Assembly (NCBI RefSeq): GCF_014287515.2
Contig: NZ_CP092473.1
Span: 2,197,001 to 2,261,000, forward strand
Direction: 5' to 3'
Length of the DNA: 64,000 nucleotides
From: Roseburia rectibacter
GTDB lineage: Bacteria > Bacillota > Clostridia > Lachnospirales > Lachnospiraceae
Below, one piece after another: positions 15,901 to 23,159 of the stretch. A program made the position numbers and the translations under genes. The notes below the pieces were generated by a model. The model saw nothing but the letters and a program-made list of their open reading frames with translations, was not told the origin of the DNA and did no database searches. Position 1 is the first letter of the stretch; each line of letters opens with the position of its first letter.

Positions 15901-18501
15901 TTTTTCGGTAATAACTGTATAACTTCCATCTGTCGTTTCTATTTTAGCAGTGTATGTTTCTCCCGCACGTTCTGCTTTCTGTTCAAAATGCAGTTCATAC
16001 GTCATTCCCTCTTCCATCTGCATGGCATCGGCAATCAGCATTTTATCCCATACATTTCCACTTGGAACTGCAGTTACCGTACACACGCCATCTGCCACAT
16101 CAACAGCCGGATTACCATAAGTACTCCATCCTTTTAAATCATTTCCACTACATCCTGCAAAATCACCATTTTCAATCGGATATACTTTTATCTGGCTGTA
16201 ATCCACGTTATAATTTGTCAGACGTTTCAGGGATATATTATCTATATGTATTTTCTTACCATCATTCCCAACTATAAATGATACACTTCCTGTTTTGTCA
16301 GATACATTTTCCGGCACTGTAAAAGATACTTTTTTCTTTTGCATGTCCGAAGTCAGATCCACCGTTTCAGAAATATACTCTGTGCCATTTGCTCCCTTCA
16401 CCTGCACTCTGATACTATCACCTGAAAATGCAGCAGCATCGAAAGTAAGTTCATAACGATCTTTTCCAAGCAGAGAAATCCCTGTCTGTTCTATGCCAGC
16501 ATTTTCATCTGTTCCAGATCCAAGTACCAGTTTACGCTGTGTATCAACGTTTGCAGCTGCATTACCTTTTACATTCCAAAATTTTAATCTTGTATAGGCA
16601 CCACCTGCATCTTTATTATTTCCCTGATCAAAGGTTCCGTTATAAATGTGTTCTCCACCCTTTGTCGGTTCCTTATCTCCATCTTCTGTGATTCCCTGAT
16701 AAAGTCCGGTTGCAACCAATGATGCATTTCTGATATAAACTCCGGCCGTGGACGTCAAACCAAGGTTTAATTCCAGACGTGCATAGTCATCGTTAAATTC
16801 TTTCATGTCGAACTTATAGGTATAAGTTTTCCATTCGGTCGTCAATGGAACGGTAAAAGCATCGCTGTATTTTGTCCAGCTTCCAAGGAAATTATAGGTA
16901 AAATCGCCAGCCTGTGCCGTGATACTGCGTGCTTCATCTGCTTTTGCATCAAATTTTAATTCATATTCATATCCATATGTCAATGGAAACTGATGCATCA
17001 GCTGCACAGAGTACCCATTTTCTCCGGCAGAACTGATGCTTACCTTAGCACCACCCTCGGCAGCAGTCACATTCGCTGCACCTCCTGTGCCATTCTGCAG
17101 ATACCAGCCTTCGATTCCCTCTGCATGTTCAGTAATTTTTCTTGCCTTTGTCAGATCACCGCTTAAGAAATTAGTTTTTCCGACAATACCGCCTTCTAAT
17201 CCGCCAGCCTGCGCCGCCTCTGATTCAACAGTTTTTTCATCCTCAGAATAATCATGGATTTCTCCATTTGCATCCAGCAGATCATAGACACGCACATAGT
17301 CTACTTTCATCTGTCCGCCATCAATGTCATCCAGATTGCCACTGTCGTAATTGCCACCCACTGCCAGGTTTAACATGATATAAAATTCCTGGTCAAACGG
17401 AGCCGGATAAGTAAAGTTTTCTTTATTATCTGAACCAATAGAATACCAGTTGGTAATGGTCTTGTAGCACTGATCATCTACGAACCAGCTGATCTTACCC
17501 GGTGTCCATTCTAACGCATATTCATGCTCCTGTGTAAAATTAAAGGAAGGATCGATCGTCGTATCATAGTGTCCTCCACGTGATTTATTATTCGGCCATG
17601 AATTACCAAAATGTATCGTACCGTCAACACTTCCCGTAACACGTCCTCTTGCCTCCATAATATCGATCTCACCGGACGAAGCCCATCCACCATAAGCGTC
17701 ATCCAGCGGCATCATCCAGAATGCCGGCCAGTATCCGGTACCTTCCGGAAGAGACATTTTTGCCTCAATACGACCATATTTTTTTGCATATAACGGCTCT
17801 TTTGCAGTTCCGTTATAATAATCATTTCCTTTTGTCCATAATTTCGCAGAGGTATAAGTGGAGCTTCCTCTGTTTTCTTTTCTTGCCGTAATCACAAGAT
17901 GTCCATCTTCAAAAGAGATATTTTCTCCTTTTGTATAATATTCTTTCTCAGCATTTCCCCATCCGGCAACTCCATAATCACTGCCATCACCAGACTGATA
18001 ATCCCATTTTGTCAGATCTAGCGAATCTTCATTAAATTCATCACTCCAGACCAGTTCCCAGTCTGTACTCTTTGTTTCTTTTGTTTCGCAGTCTACCGTA
18101 TTTTTTGTAACTTTAGAACCAATCTGGGGGAAATCTGAACTTTCTAATTCTATCTGTTCTGTCTCAATTTCTGTCTCTATCTCAGCATCGTTTTCTGTCT
18201 CCATGCCGATTTCTGTCTCTGTCTCTGTCCCTGTTTCCGTATTAATCTCCGTATTGATTTCTTTTTCGGTGCCAGCTTCGGTTCCTGTCTGACTCTCTGT
18301 CTCGTTTTCTGATGTCTCAGCTTCTGATATTTCCGATTCTGATACTTCTGATTCCTGCACACTCTCCGTTGTTTGTGCTGCCTCTTCTGTGACCGGATCA
18401 TTCTGCGCCCCTAATACCGTCCCGCACGGCATCACAGATGTTGCAGCCACAGTTGCCGTCAACGTAATTGCGATAATTCTGGTTAGTTTCCTGTTTTTCA
18501 T
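12934..18501 (-). CDS. Secreted multimodular GH16 beta-glucanase (laminarinase-like) with CBM-like and BIG_2 modules
   Basis: About 1855 residues from the ATG at 18501 (GGAG 7 nt upstream; an adjacent ATG at 18504 is also possible). Order: signal peptide (KLTRIIAITLTATVAATS); Glu/Thr/Ser-rich linker; GH16 domain about 146-407 with the catalytic motif GEIDIMEARG (nucleophile E278, acid/base E283), as in beta-1,3(4)-glucanases; three jelly-roll CBM4/9-like modules (about 432-915); two Ig-like modules alternating with two more CBM-like modules (about 918-1402); MucBP-like and InlB-B-like segments (about 1405-1550); a PD-K repeat linker; three BIG_2 repeats to the C-terminus. There is no LPXTG, so attachment to the wall may be through BIG_2. 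Likely substrate is beta-1,3- or mixed-linkage glucan, not pectin. Confidence 0.92.
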   Translation of the reverse strand: MKNRKLTRIIAITLTATVAATSVMPCGTVLGAQNDPVTEEAAQTTESVQESEVSESEISEAETSENETESQTGTEAGTEKEINTEINTETGTETETEIGMETENDAEIETEIETEQIELESSDFPQIGSKVTKNTVDCETKETKSTDWELVWSDEFNEDSLDLTKWDYQSGDGSDYGVAGWGNAEKEYYTKGENISFEDGHLVITARKENRGSSTYTSAKLWTKGNDYYNGTAKEPLYAKKYGRIEAKMSLPEGTGYWPAFWMMPLDDAYGGWASSGEIDIMEARGRVTGSVDGTIHFGNSWPNNKSRGGHYDTTIDPSFNFTQEHEYALEWTPGKISWFVDDQCYKTITNWYSIGSDNKENFTYPAPFDQEFYIMLNLAVGGNYDSGNLDDIDGGQMKVDYVRVYDLLDANGEIHDYSEDEKTVESEAAQAGGLEGGIVGKTNFLSGDLTKARKITEHAEGIEGWYLQNGTGGAANVTAAEGGAKVSISSAGENGYSVQLMHQFPLTYGYEYELKFDAKADEARSITAQAGDFTYNFLGSWTKYSDAFTVPLTTEWKTYTYKFDMKEFNDDYARLELNLGLTSTAGVYIRNASLVATGLYQGITEDGDKEPTKGGEHIYNGTFDQGNNKDAGGAYTRLKFWNVKGNAAANVDTQRKLVLGSGTDENAGIEQTGISLLGKDRYELTFDAAAFSGDSIRVQVKGANGTEYISETVDLTSDMQKKKVSFTVPENVSDKTGSVSFIVGNDGKKIHIDNISLKRLTNYNVDYSQIKVYPIENGDFAGCSGNDLKGWSTYGNPAVDVADGVCTVTAVPSGNVWDKMLIADAMQMEEGMTYELHFEQKAERAGETYTAKIETTDGSYTVITEKQCKTTTDWTNEDITFTCNSSGVMEFKYLLAQVSGECKISFRNVKLNVSNAPILQMPFFYKNGVAKAEQDIVFQMHPASGTGDAWKAVEKTVTVDGKQVEAVFDDTTMTIPAGTISEEGKYKIKISASGFDLCEWNLEVFPAGKNLVLNGNFSKGTASWADSYFNEGEGYPAGKLSVTESKEAKIEYKWAQNFWDLQLIQKNIPVKKGVEYKITFDARATVDRPVSLQIAGGLTTYKLGSRYHKYTRYFTAPENNAEIAFMLGNVAMGSLITPSDEHTVYFDNICIEEMGAEDALTRIPEVESAGSVKLTQDAVLNLVGVNDAWNAAEKTVYVNGTAVEKQNSKFDDDKITISGSVFHQTGNYEIVIKADGFSDTNLAFLQITSADIQEYMTNGDFSEGEKNWKFWAGGEPESASVRYVGGQAEINMLYPWKNQFGVYDSWGIQLSQNVLVSKDTEYVLKFKAKSEINKKLDVDISGQKFGFNMTGDEQEFTCQFKANDAKATVGFFFGACDENTPENTKMWLKDVSLTKVGDETLDGVCSYQVEHYLQKNGSYVLYEKAHGAAKADTMVDAQKDGLCRNYEGYTFAPGVNGSVVSGKASDKLVIKLFYKPNKYQIQYVMNLDADVKNPNPDAYTYGKMVGLKAPSCDTNEFLGWYLDPEYTVLVENIEANMTGDVVLYAKWKDRENVDPEKPGDKKPDENTPDIKKPDEKTPDTKIPDEKTPDTKKPDEKAPDSQDSGNAAVTAISLNKTKVTLNKGKKFTLTAKITPENAANKKVVFRSGNKKVATVNAKGVIKAVGKGKTKITVKTPDGKKTAVCTVTVKIPSKKVTLNVKEIYVVKGKKISLKATMNPIDCTDKIKWSSSKKSVATVKNGKVTAKKTGTAVITAKTTSGKKVTCKVHVVKKAKKSTSIKLNKKQLTMKTGGRYELKAKVKPFNSTDIVKWKSSNKKIATVDQFGTVKAKKAGKVKITATTSSGKKVTCVIKVKKK

Positions 18502-18630
18502 CATTATACTCCTTCTCTTCTTTTTAGGTGCAAATCCCCCTTGCAACCTTATTTTTATTAAAAAATACAATGATGCCAGAAACAATTCTCCATTTTTCAA
18601 AATGGTTTCTTTTTTTTACTTTTTATTTCG

Positions 18631-18669
18631 AAAAAAACACCCGAAAATTCAGATCTGAATTTTCAGGTG
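18631..18669 (-). terminator. Terminator of the FN3-repeat gene
   Basis: CACC-CGAAAATTCAGATCTGAATTTTC-GGTG long stem (18638-18669), followed on the minus strand by TTTTTTT (18637-18631). It lies just after the stop at 18689. Confidence 0.88.
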
Positions 18670-18688
18670 CTTTTCTTTATTCATTCTC

Positions 18689-19951
18689 TTATTTTACTTT
18701 GATACTTTTTCCTTCATAATATAAGGTACTCTTAAAGGTTTTATATTTCTTATTGATTTTCACTTTCTTTTCAGCGACAACTTTTACGTAATATGTTTTA
18801 CCTGATTTCAAAGCAGCTTTTCCATATTTTTTAATCGTAACACTTGTTTTCTTACTGTTATAGGTACCGACTTTTTTATATCCGCTCTTTTCCTTATTGG
18901 AAACATATACCGTATAACTTGTTGCTCCTGTCACTTTATTCCAGTTTGCAGAAATTTTCTTTCCGGATGATTTTAATTTTAAATTCTTGTATGGTGCCTT
19001 TGCAAAATATAATGTGTCAGACCATGCACCATAAGCCTTTTTGTTATTATTTAAATTGACATAACCTCTTACTTTGATACGGTAAAACTGTGTTTTCTTG
19101 ATCTTATTGGTAGAAATATCAAGGCGTTTAGAAGTCGTTGTATTACTTAATATTTTCTTTCCGGAATTATCATAAAGAATATATTCATATCCACTCGCGG
19201 AATTAGAAGGATTCCATTCTATATATGCAGTATTTATATATGAATAAAATACGGTATTTTCTACTCCGGTGATCTTCGTTGGTTTAACTTTTACATCATA
19301 ATAGTAACTGCCAGAACCTGCATAAGCTGTAAAGCCTGTACTGCTTGTTCTTCCTGCATAAACATGTCCACAATAACGGTTGTTCTTTTTTAATCCGGTA
19401 ATTTTTACATTGTTATTTTGGGAGATAACTTCTGATGCTGTACGCTGCGATGCATTATTTAAATAATAATCGATCTTATAACAGTTTGCACCGGAAGAAG
19501 CCGGCCAGGTCAATGAAATGGATGTCGTACCTGCACCACTCTGTTTTACTGAACTCGATGCAACCTGCGCTGGAGCTGTTACAACTTCAATCGCCTTCGA
19601 CCACGTCACATCGGCCGGCACAGTCGAACCAGAATGTGTTGCTGATGTTCCAATCTGGACGTAATAACTCTTTCCCGCAGAAAGACCTGAAATATAGCTT
19701 TCTGATTCATCATAGTTCCGCTCGCTTTTACTGCTGTTAAAACTTGAATCATTGCTGATACGATAATAATAATAAATATCATTCTGCATAACAGCATCCC
19801 ACTGTACTGTTACAGAGCTGCTGCCCGCTTTTACCTGTTTCACGCCTGCCGGTGCAGCAGTCTGTGCATTCGCATCAACTCTTCCGGCAAGAACTAATGT
19901 CAGCGCAAACAGCATAACAAATAAAATTTTTTTTGTCTGTTTTCTTAACAT
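18689..19951 (-). CDS. Secreted fibronectin type III repeat protein
   Basis: 420 residues. Signal peptide KKILFVMLFALTLVLAG with likely cleavage near ANA/QTA. Four FN3-like repeats follow (about 32-130, 135-225, 228-325, 325-420). Each has the pattern of a Trp in strand B (VTVQWDAV, ISLTWPAS, AYIEWNPS, ISANWNKV) and a late Y-x-V/I-x-V strand (YYVQIGTS, YYVKVVAE). The fourth is Lys-rich. No enzyme domain, so it is probably a surface or matrix accessory protein. RBS GAGGAG and the promoter at 19985-20013 make it a single-gene unit. Confidence 0.85.
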   Translation of the reverse strand: MLRKQTKKILFVMLFALTLVLAGRVDANAQTAAPAGVKQVKAGSSSVTVQWDAVMQNDIYYYYRISNDSSFNSSKSERNYDESESYISGLSAGKSYYVQIGTSATHSGSTVPADVTWSKAIEVVTAPAQVASSSVKQSGAGTTSISLTWPASSGANCYKIDYYLNNASQRTASEVISQNNNVKITGLKKNNRYCGHVYAGRTSSTGFTAYAGSGSYYYDVKVKPTKITGVENTVFYSYINTAYIEWNPSNSASGYEYILYDNSGKKILSNTTTSKRLDISTNKIKKTQFYRIKVRGYVNLNNNKKAYGAWSDTLYFAKAPYKNLKLKSSGKKISANWNKVTGATSYTVYVSNKEKSGYKKVGTYNSKKTSVTIKKYGKAALKSGKTYYVKVVAEKKVKINKKYKTFKSTLYYEGKSIKVK

Positions 19952-19984
19952 TTTTATTCTCCTCTTTTTTATATTATTAATCTT

Positions 19985-20013
19985 ATTTTACATCTTATAT
20001 CACAGGAATACAA
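19985..20013 (-). promoter_or_regulatory. SigA promoter of the FN3-repeat gene
   Basis: Minus strand TTGTAT (20008-20013), 17-nt spacer, TAAAAT (19985-19990), 34 bp before the ATG at 19951. Confidence 0.6.
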
Positions 20014-20055
20014 TCCTACTTTCTTCCCAGCCTGATTTTTTCTAAAAAACTTCTT

Positions 20056-20898
20056 TTAAATCCGGCACGAATCATACAATCCCTGAATATATTCTTTAGA
20101 CTGTACTGCATTCTCCGGCGTTGTATTTTCAAGCGTCACATGTATATACGGCTTTCTCTCCTTAATGAAACGAATAATCTTCTCATAGTTCATCTCACCT
20201 GTTCCTGCAGCGACTGACACCAGTTTCCCATCCTGCACCACAAAATCTTTCATATGGACCATTGCAATATCATCTCCAAGCAGCTCTATCGCTTCTTCTA
20301 TGATCGCATCCCTGTTCTGATAATTACTGATATCCAAAAGATTGACCGGATCAAAAATGATCTGAAGATTTGGAGACGCGATCTCATCAAGCACTTTCCG
20401 CGCTCTCTTCGGATTGCATACGATATGTTTCCACACCGGCTCGATTGCAAAAATAACGCCCATTTTTTCTGCATAGGAAATCACCGGTTTCACATTCTGT
20501 ATAAAAATATCCAGCGCCTCATCCGAGTGATTTTTTTCCTCAAACTTATATGCCTCGTTGACAGCACCTGTCTCTGTTCCGACTACCCCGACGCCAAGCA
20601 GTGATGCAAACCGAATATGCGCCAGATAACGGTGTGTGATCTTTGCAAGCTGTCCTTCATCTGGATTTGCAAGGTTTAAATAACATCCCAGTACGGCAAT
20701 ATCAAGATCGTTTTTTGCAAATATTTTTTTCAAGTACATTGCATACCCCGGAGTCAGTGCCCCATCATCCACCGGATATTCCGTGATTACTTTTGAGAGT
20801 GCCAGATGTCCGCACAAAAACCCCTGCTCCTTTGCGATTGCAAGGCGCTCCTCAAGTGGTGCTTTTTTGATATCATGTAAACGTATTCCTAACTGCAT
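20056..20898 (-). CDS. Sugar phosphate isomerase/epimerase-like TIM-barrel protein
   Basis: 280 residues from the ATG at 20898, which has GAGG 7 nt upstream; the longer frame starts inside the preceding gene and has no site. Xylose-isomerase-like / AP-endonuclease-2 fold. Metal-site residues are visible in FAIEPVWKHIV (Glu), IIFDPVNLLD (Asp), MVHMKDF (His, Asp) and HVTLENTTPE (Glu). Such proteins isomerise or epimerise free or phosphorylated sugars; the substrate cannot be told from sequence. It follows the GH28 gene by 19 bp as the last gene of the pectin operon, so it probably acts on a released monosaccharide such as a uronate or rhamnose derivative (inference). Confidence 0.8.
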   Translation of the reverse strand: MQLGIRLHDIKKAPLEERLAIAKEQGFLCGHLALSKVITEYPVDDGALTPGYAMYLKKIFAKNDLDIAVLGCYLNLANPDEGQLAKITHRYLAHIRFASLLGVGVVGTETGAVNEAYKFEEKNHSDEALDIFIQNVKPVISYAEKMGVIFAIEPVWKHIVCNPKRARKVLDEIASPNLQIIFDPVNLLDISNYQNRDAIIEEAIELLGDDIAMVHMKDFVVQDGKLVSVAAGTGEMNYEKIIRFIKERKPYIHVTLENTTPENAVQSKEYIQGLYDSCRI

Positions 20899-20917
20899 AT
20901 GTTTTCCTCTTTCTGTT

Positions 20918-22474
20918 CTACTGCACGAAATGGTCAATTCCCTCTGTAACAAGAAGTTCTCCATCCTGTCCCTCTATTTCCACGTTTTCTAATACCAGTT
21001 CTTTGATGTTGCGCGCAAAGATTCCCTTCTTTGTACACTCTTCCACACCGGAAGACATGGCAGGAACGCCGGATTTCGGATTCTTAGCATATGTCACTGT
21101 AATATTTTTCATAATGATCTGCTCAATTTTCTGTTCCGGCAGTCCATCAAAATATGCAGCTGCCACATGACAATTTTGGGCTTTAATATCCTCAAAATCA
21201 AGTCTTAAGATCGCAGGTGTACCATCATCTACCGGCATTTTTTCACGGCTCTGGACAAACTCGGTCTTGCCGTCCGGATCACAGAAATAAAAACAGTTTA
21301 TCACAAACGGCGTCATAACCTGATCCATATCGATTTTCCGGAAAATAATCTGATCTAAAACGGCATCTTTTCCCCGTCCTCTGCGTGTCTTGATACGTAG
21401 TCCCCGGTCTGTATCGTAAAACCGGCATTCTTCCACGACCAGATTTTTGACACCGCCAGCCATCTCACTTCCGACTGTTACTGCACCATGACCATTTTCC
21501 ATCAGGCATTGTCTGATATGGATATTTTCAGAAGGTGTCTTATATTTCTTTCCCATATAGATCTTACCAGACTTAACTGCTATGCAGTCATCTCCAAGTG
21601 AGAATTTCACACCGACAATATCTACATTTTTGCATGATTCAGGATCCAGGCCATCCGTATTTGGCGAATCGCTTGGATTGTTGATCGTAAGTCCGTAGAA
21701 TTTCAGGTTATCTGAAAAATACGGATGCAGTGTCCAGGACGGACTGTTCTTGAAAGTTACACCACAAAGTGTCACATTCTGACAATGGCTTAAGAAAAAC
21801 AGACGCGGTCGGAATGCTCCTACCATGACTTTCGGATTTTTCCACCAGTTTTCTTTTGAAGCATTGCCATTTATCGTTCCTCTTCCGTAGATCAATACAT
21901 TTTCTACATCCAGTCCGGTGATGATGCCGGCAAACATCGGTAATGGATTTCCTTCCCATGTTCCTAAATTATATTCCCCCTGTTCATCATAACTTTCAAT
22001 CATACCAGGAAATTTCGGATAGGCCGCCCTGTCTGTATCTGCGATAAGTTCTGCTCCCTTTGCAAGCTCAAGGCGCAGATTACTTTTTAAAAACAGACTG
22101 GTAATGCGATAGCTTCCCTTTGGAATAAGCACACGGCTTTCCTTCGGACAGGCTAGGATCGCTGCCTGTATAAACTTCGTATCATCCTGTTTTCCATCGC
22201 CTGTGGCACCAAAATCACGGACATTTAATGTGACAAATTCATATGCTGTAACAAACGATACCGTTCCTAGTTCGGTACCACCTGCTGTTCTTACAGAAAC
22301 CTCATAGGAAGTCTGCGGTTTTAAATCAAACAATGAATTTATAACCGTATCCGTTGAAAATACCTCTTCACCGTTCAGCAGAACATGATATGTTTCTTTT
22401 GTATTGTAAATTCCACCATCTGCAATTTCAATGACCGCATTGCGGGCAGATTTCATAATCAGTTTTACTTCCAT
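20918..22474 (-). CDS. GH28 polygalacturonase (exo-type, cytoplasmic)
   Basis: 518 residues. An N-terminal FN3-like domain (about 1-78) precedes a parallel beta-helix. All four GH28 motifs are intact: NTDG (272-275, D274), GDDC (294-297, D295/D296), GHG (328-330, H329) and RIKT (360-363). The N-terminal module and length fit exo-acting polygalacturonases or RG galacturonohydrolases, which release galacturonate from chain ends. No signal peptide, consistent with action on imported oligomers. GGGAGG precedes the ATG. It lies 14 bp after the short GH105-like gene. Confidence 0.92.
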   Translation of the reverse strand: MEVKLIMKSARNAVIEIADGGIYNTKETYHVLLNGEEVFSTDTVINSLFDLKPQTSYEVSVRTAGGTELGTVSFVTAYEFVTLNVRDFGATGDGKQDDTKFIQAAILACPKESRVLIPKGSYRITSLFLKSNLRLELAKGAELIADTDRAAYPKFPGMIESYDEQGEYNLGTWEGNPLPMFAGIITGLDVENVLIYGRGTINGNASKENWWKNPKVMVGAFRPRLFFLSHCQNVTLCGVTFKNSPSWTLHPYFSDNLKFYGLTINNPSDSPNTDGLDPESCKNVDIVGVKFSLGDDCIAVKSGKIYMGKKYKTPSENIHIRQCLMENGHGAVTVGSEMAGGVKNLVVEECRFYDTDRGLRIKTRRGRGKDAVLDQIIFRKIDMDQVMTPFVINCFYFCDPDGKTEFVQSREKMPVDDGTPAILRLDFEDIKAQNCHVAAAYFDGLPEQKIEQIIMKNITVTYAKNPKSGVPAMSSGVEECTKKGIFARNIKELVLENVEIEGQDGELLVTEGIDHFVQ

Positions 22475-22488
22475 GACTCTTTTCCTCC

Positions 22489-23127
22489 CTATTCCGACTG
22501 TTCCATCGCAAGCAGATCATATTGTTCCATTGTTCTTGCTGTAATGTCTGACAGATATTCCGTCTGATCTGCCATGCCCGTATTTTTCAGATGCCCTGCC
22601 ATTAAAGCACCTGTTTCTGCATATTTTTCTTTCAGCAAAATTCCAATATTGCAGCCCTTTAATATGGCATAGGTGAGTTCCGTTGTTTCTTCTCCCTCAG
22701 CTAACGCATCCTTTAATACGCGTTTATAAACTGCGGTCAAAGTCCGGTATTTTTCATAAATCTCAAAACTGATCCCATCAATCACATCCACCAGGGCTGC
22801 TAAATATGCATTTCTTGCTTTTGCATCGGCAAATCCGGTTGACGCCTCATCTTCCATCCGGTCAACGATCTTATTGTACCGCTCTTTTTTCCCACATACC
22901 GTTTCATATTCCATAAAAAAAGGCATGGCACAGATATCCTCCGGCAATTCGCCCTGCGCTGCACGGATCTGTTCTGCTTTCTCCTTATATACTCCATCTC
23001 CTGTTTCTTTATAAAACATGACTGCTAGTCTTCCGAGCCGGTCTGCCTCTGATTCATTCAGAGAAGCAATCGCCTCTTCCGGCATCTGCATAAGTTTTCT
23101 GATATCTTCCTGTCTTTTTGTTTCCAT
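22489..23127 (-). CDS. Short protein resembling a degenerate GH105
   Basis: 212 residues, mostly helical, RBS GGGAG. I recognise no exact family. The stretch PFFMEYETVCGKKERYNKIVDRM matches the GH105 enzyme at 6321-7448 (PFYMEYETRFNDKKNYDDIFSQF), which follows the catalytic Asp in GH105. In an alignment anchored on MEYET, the catalytic Asp position of WLDGLYM is not Asp here (LPEDICAM). The protein has little more than half the usual length. It therefore looks like a shrunken (alpha/alpha) toroid without normal catalysis. It could be a binding or regulatory partner or a decaying copy, but it has a clean frame and good RBS inside the pectin operon. Confidence 0.65.
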   Translation of the reverse strand: METKRQEDIRKLMQMPEEAIASLNESEADRLGRLAVMFYKETGDGVYKEKAEQIRAAQGELPEDICAMPFFMEYETVCGKKERYNKIVDRMEDEASTGFADAKARNAYLAALVDVIDGISFEIYEKYRTLTAVYKRVLKDALAEGEETTELTYAILKGCNIGILLKEKYAETGALMAGHLKNTGMADQTEYLSDITARTMEQYDLLAMEQSE

Positions 23128-23159
23128 TTGTCTCCCTCGTTTTTCTGATACTGACTTTT

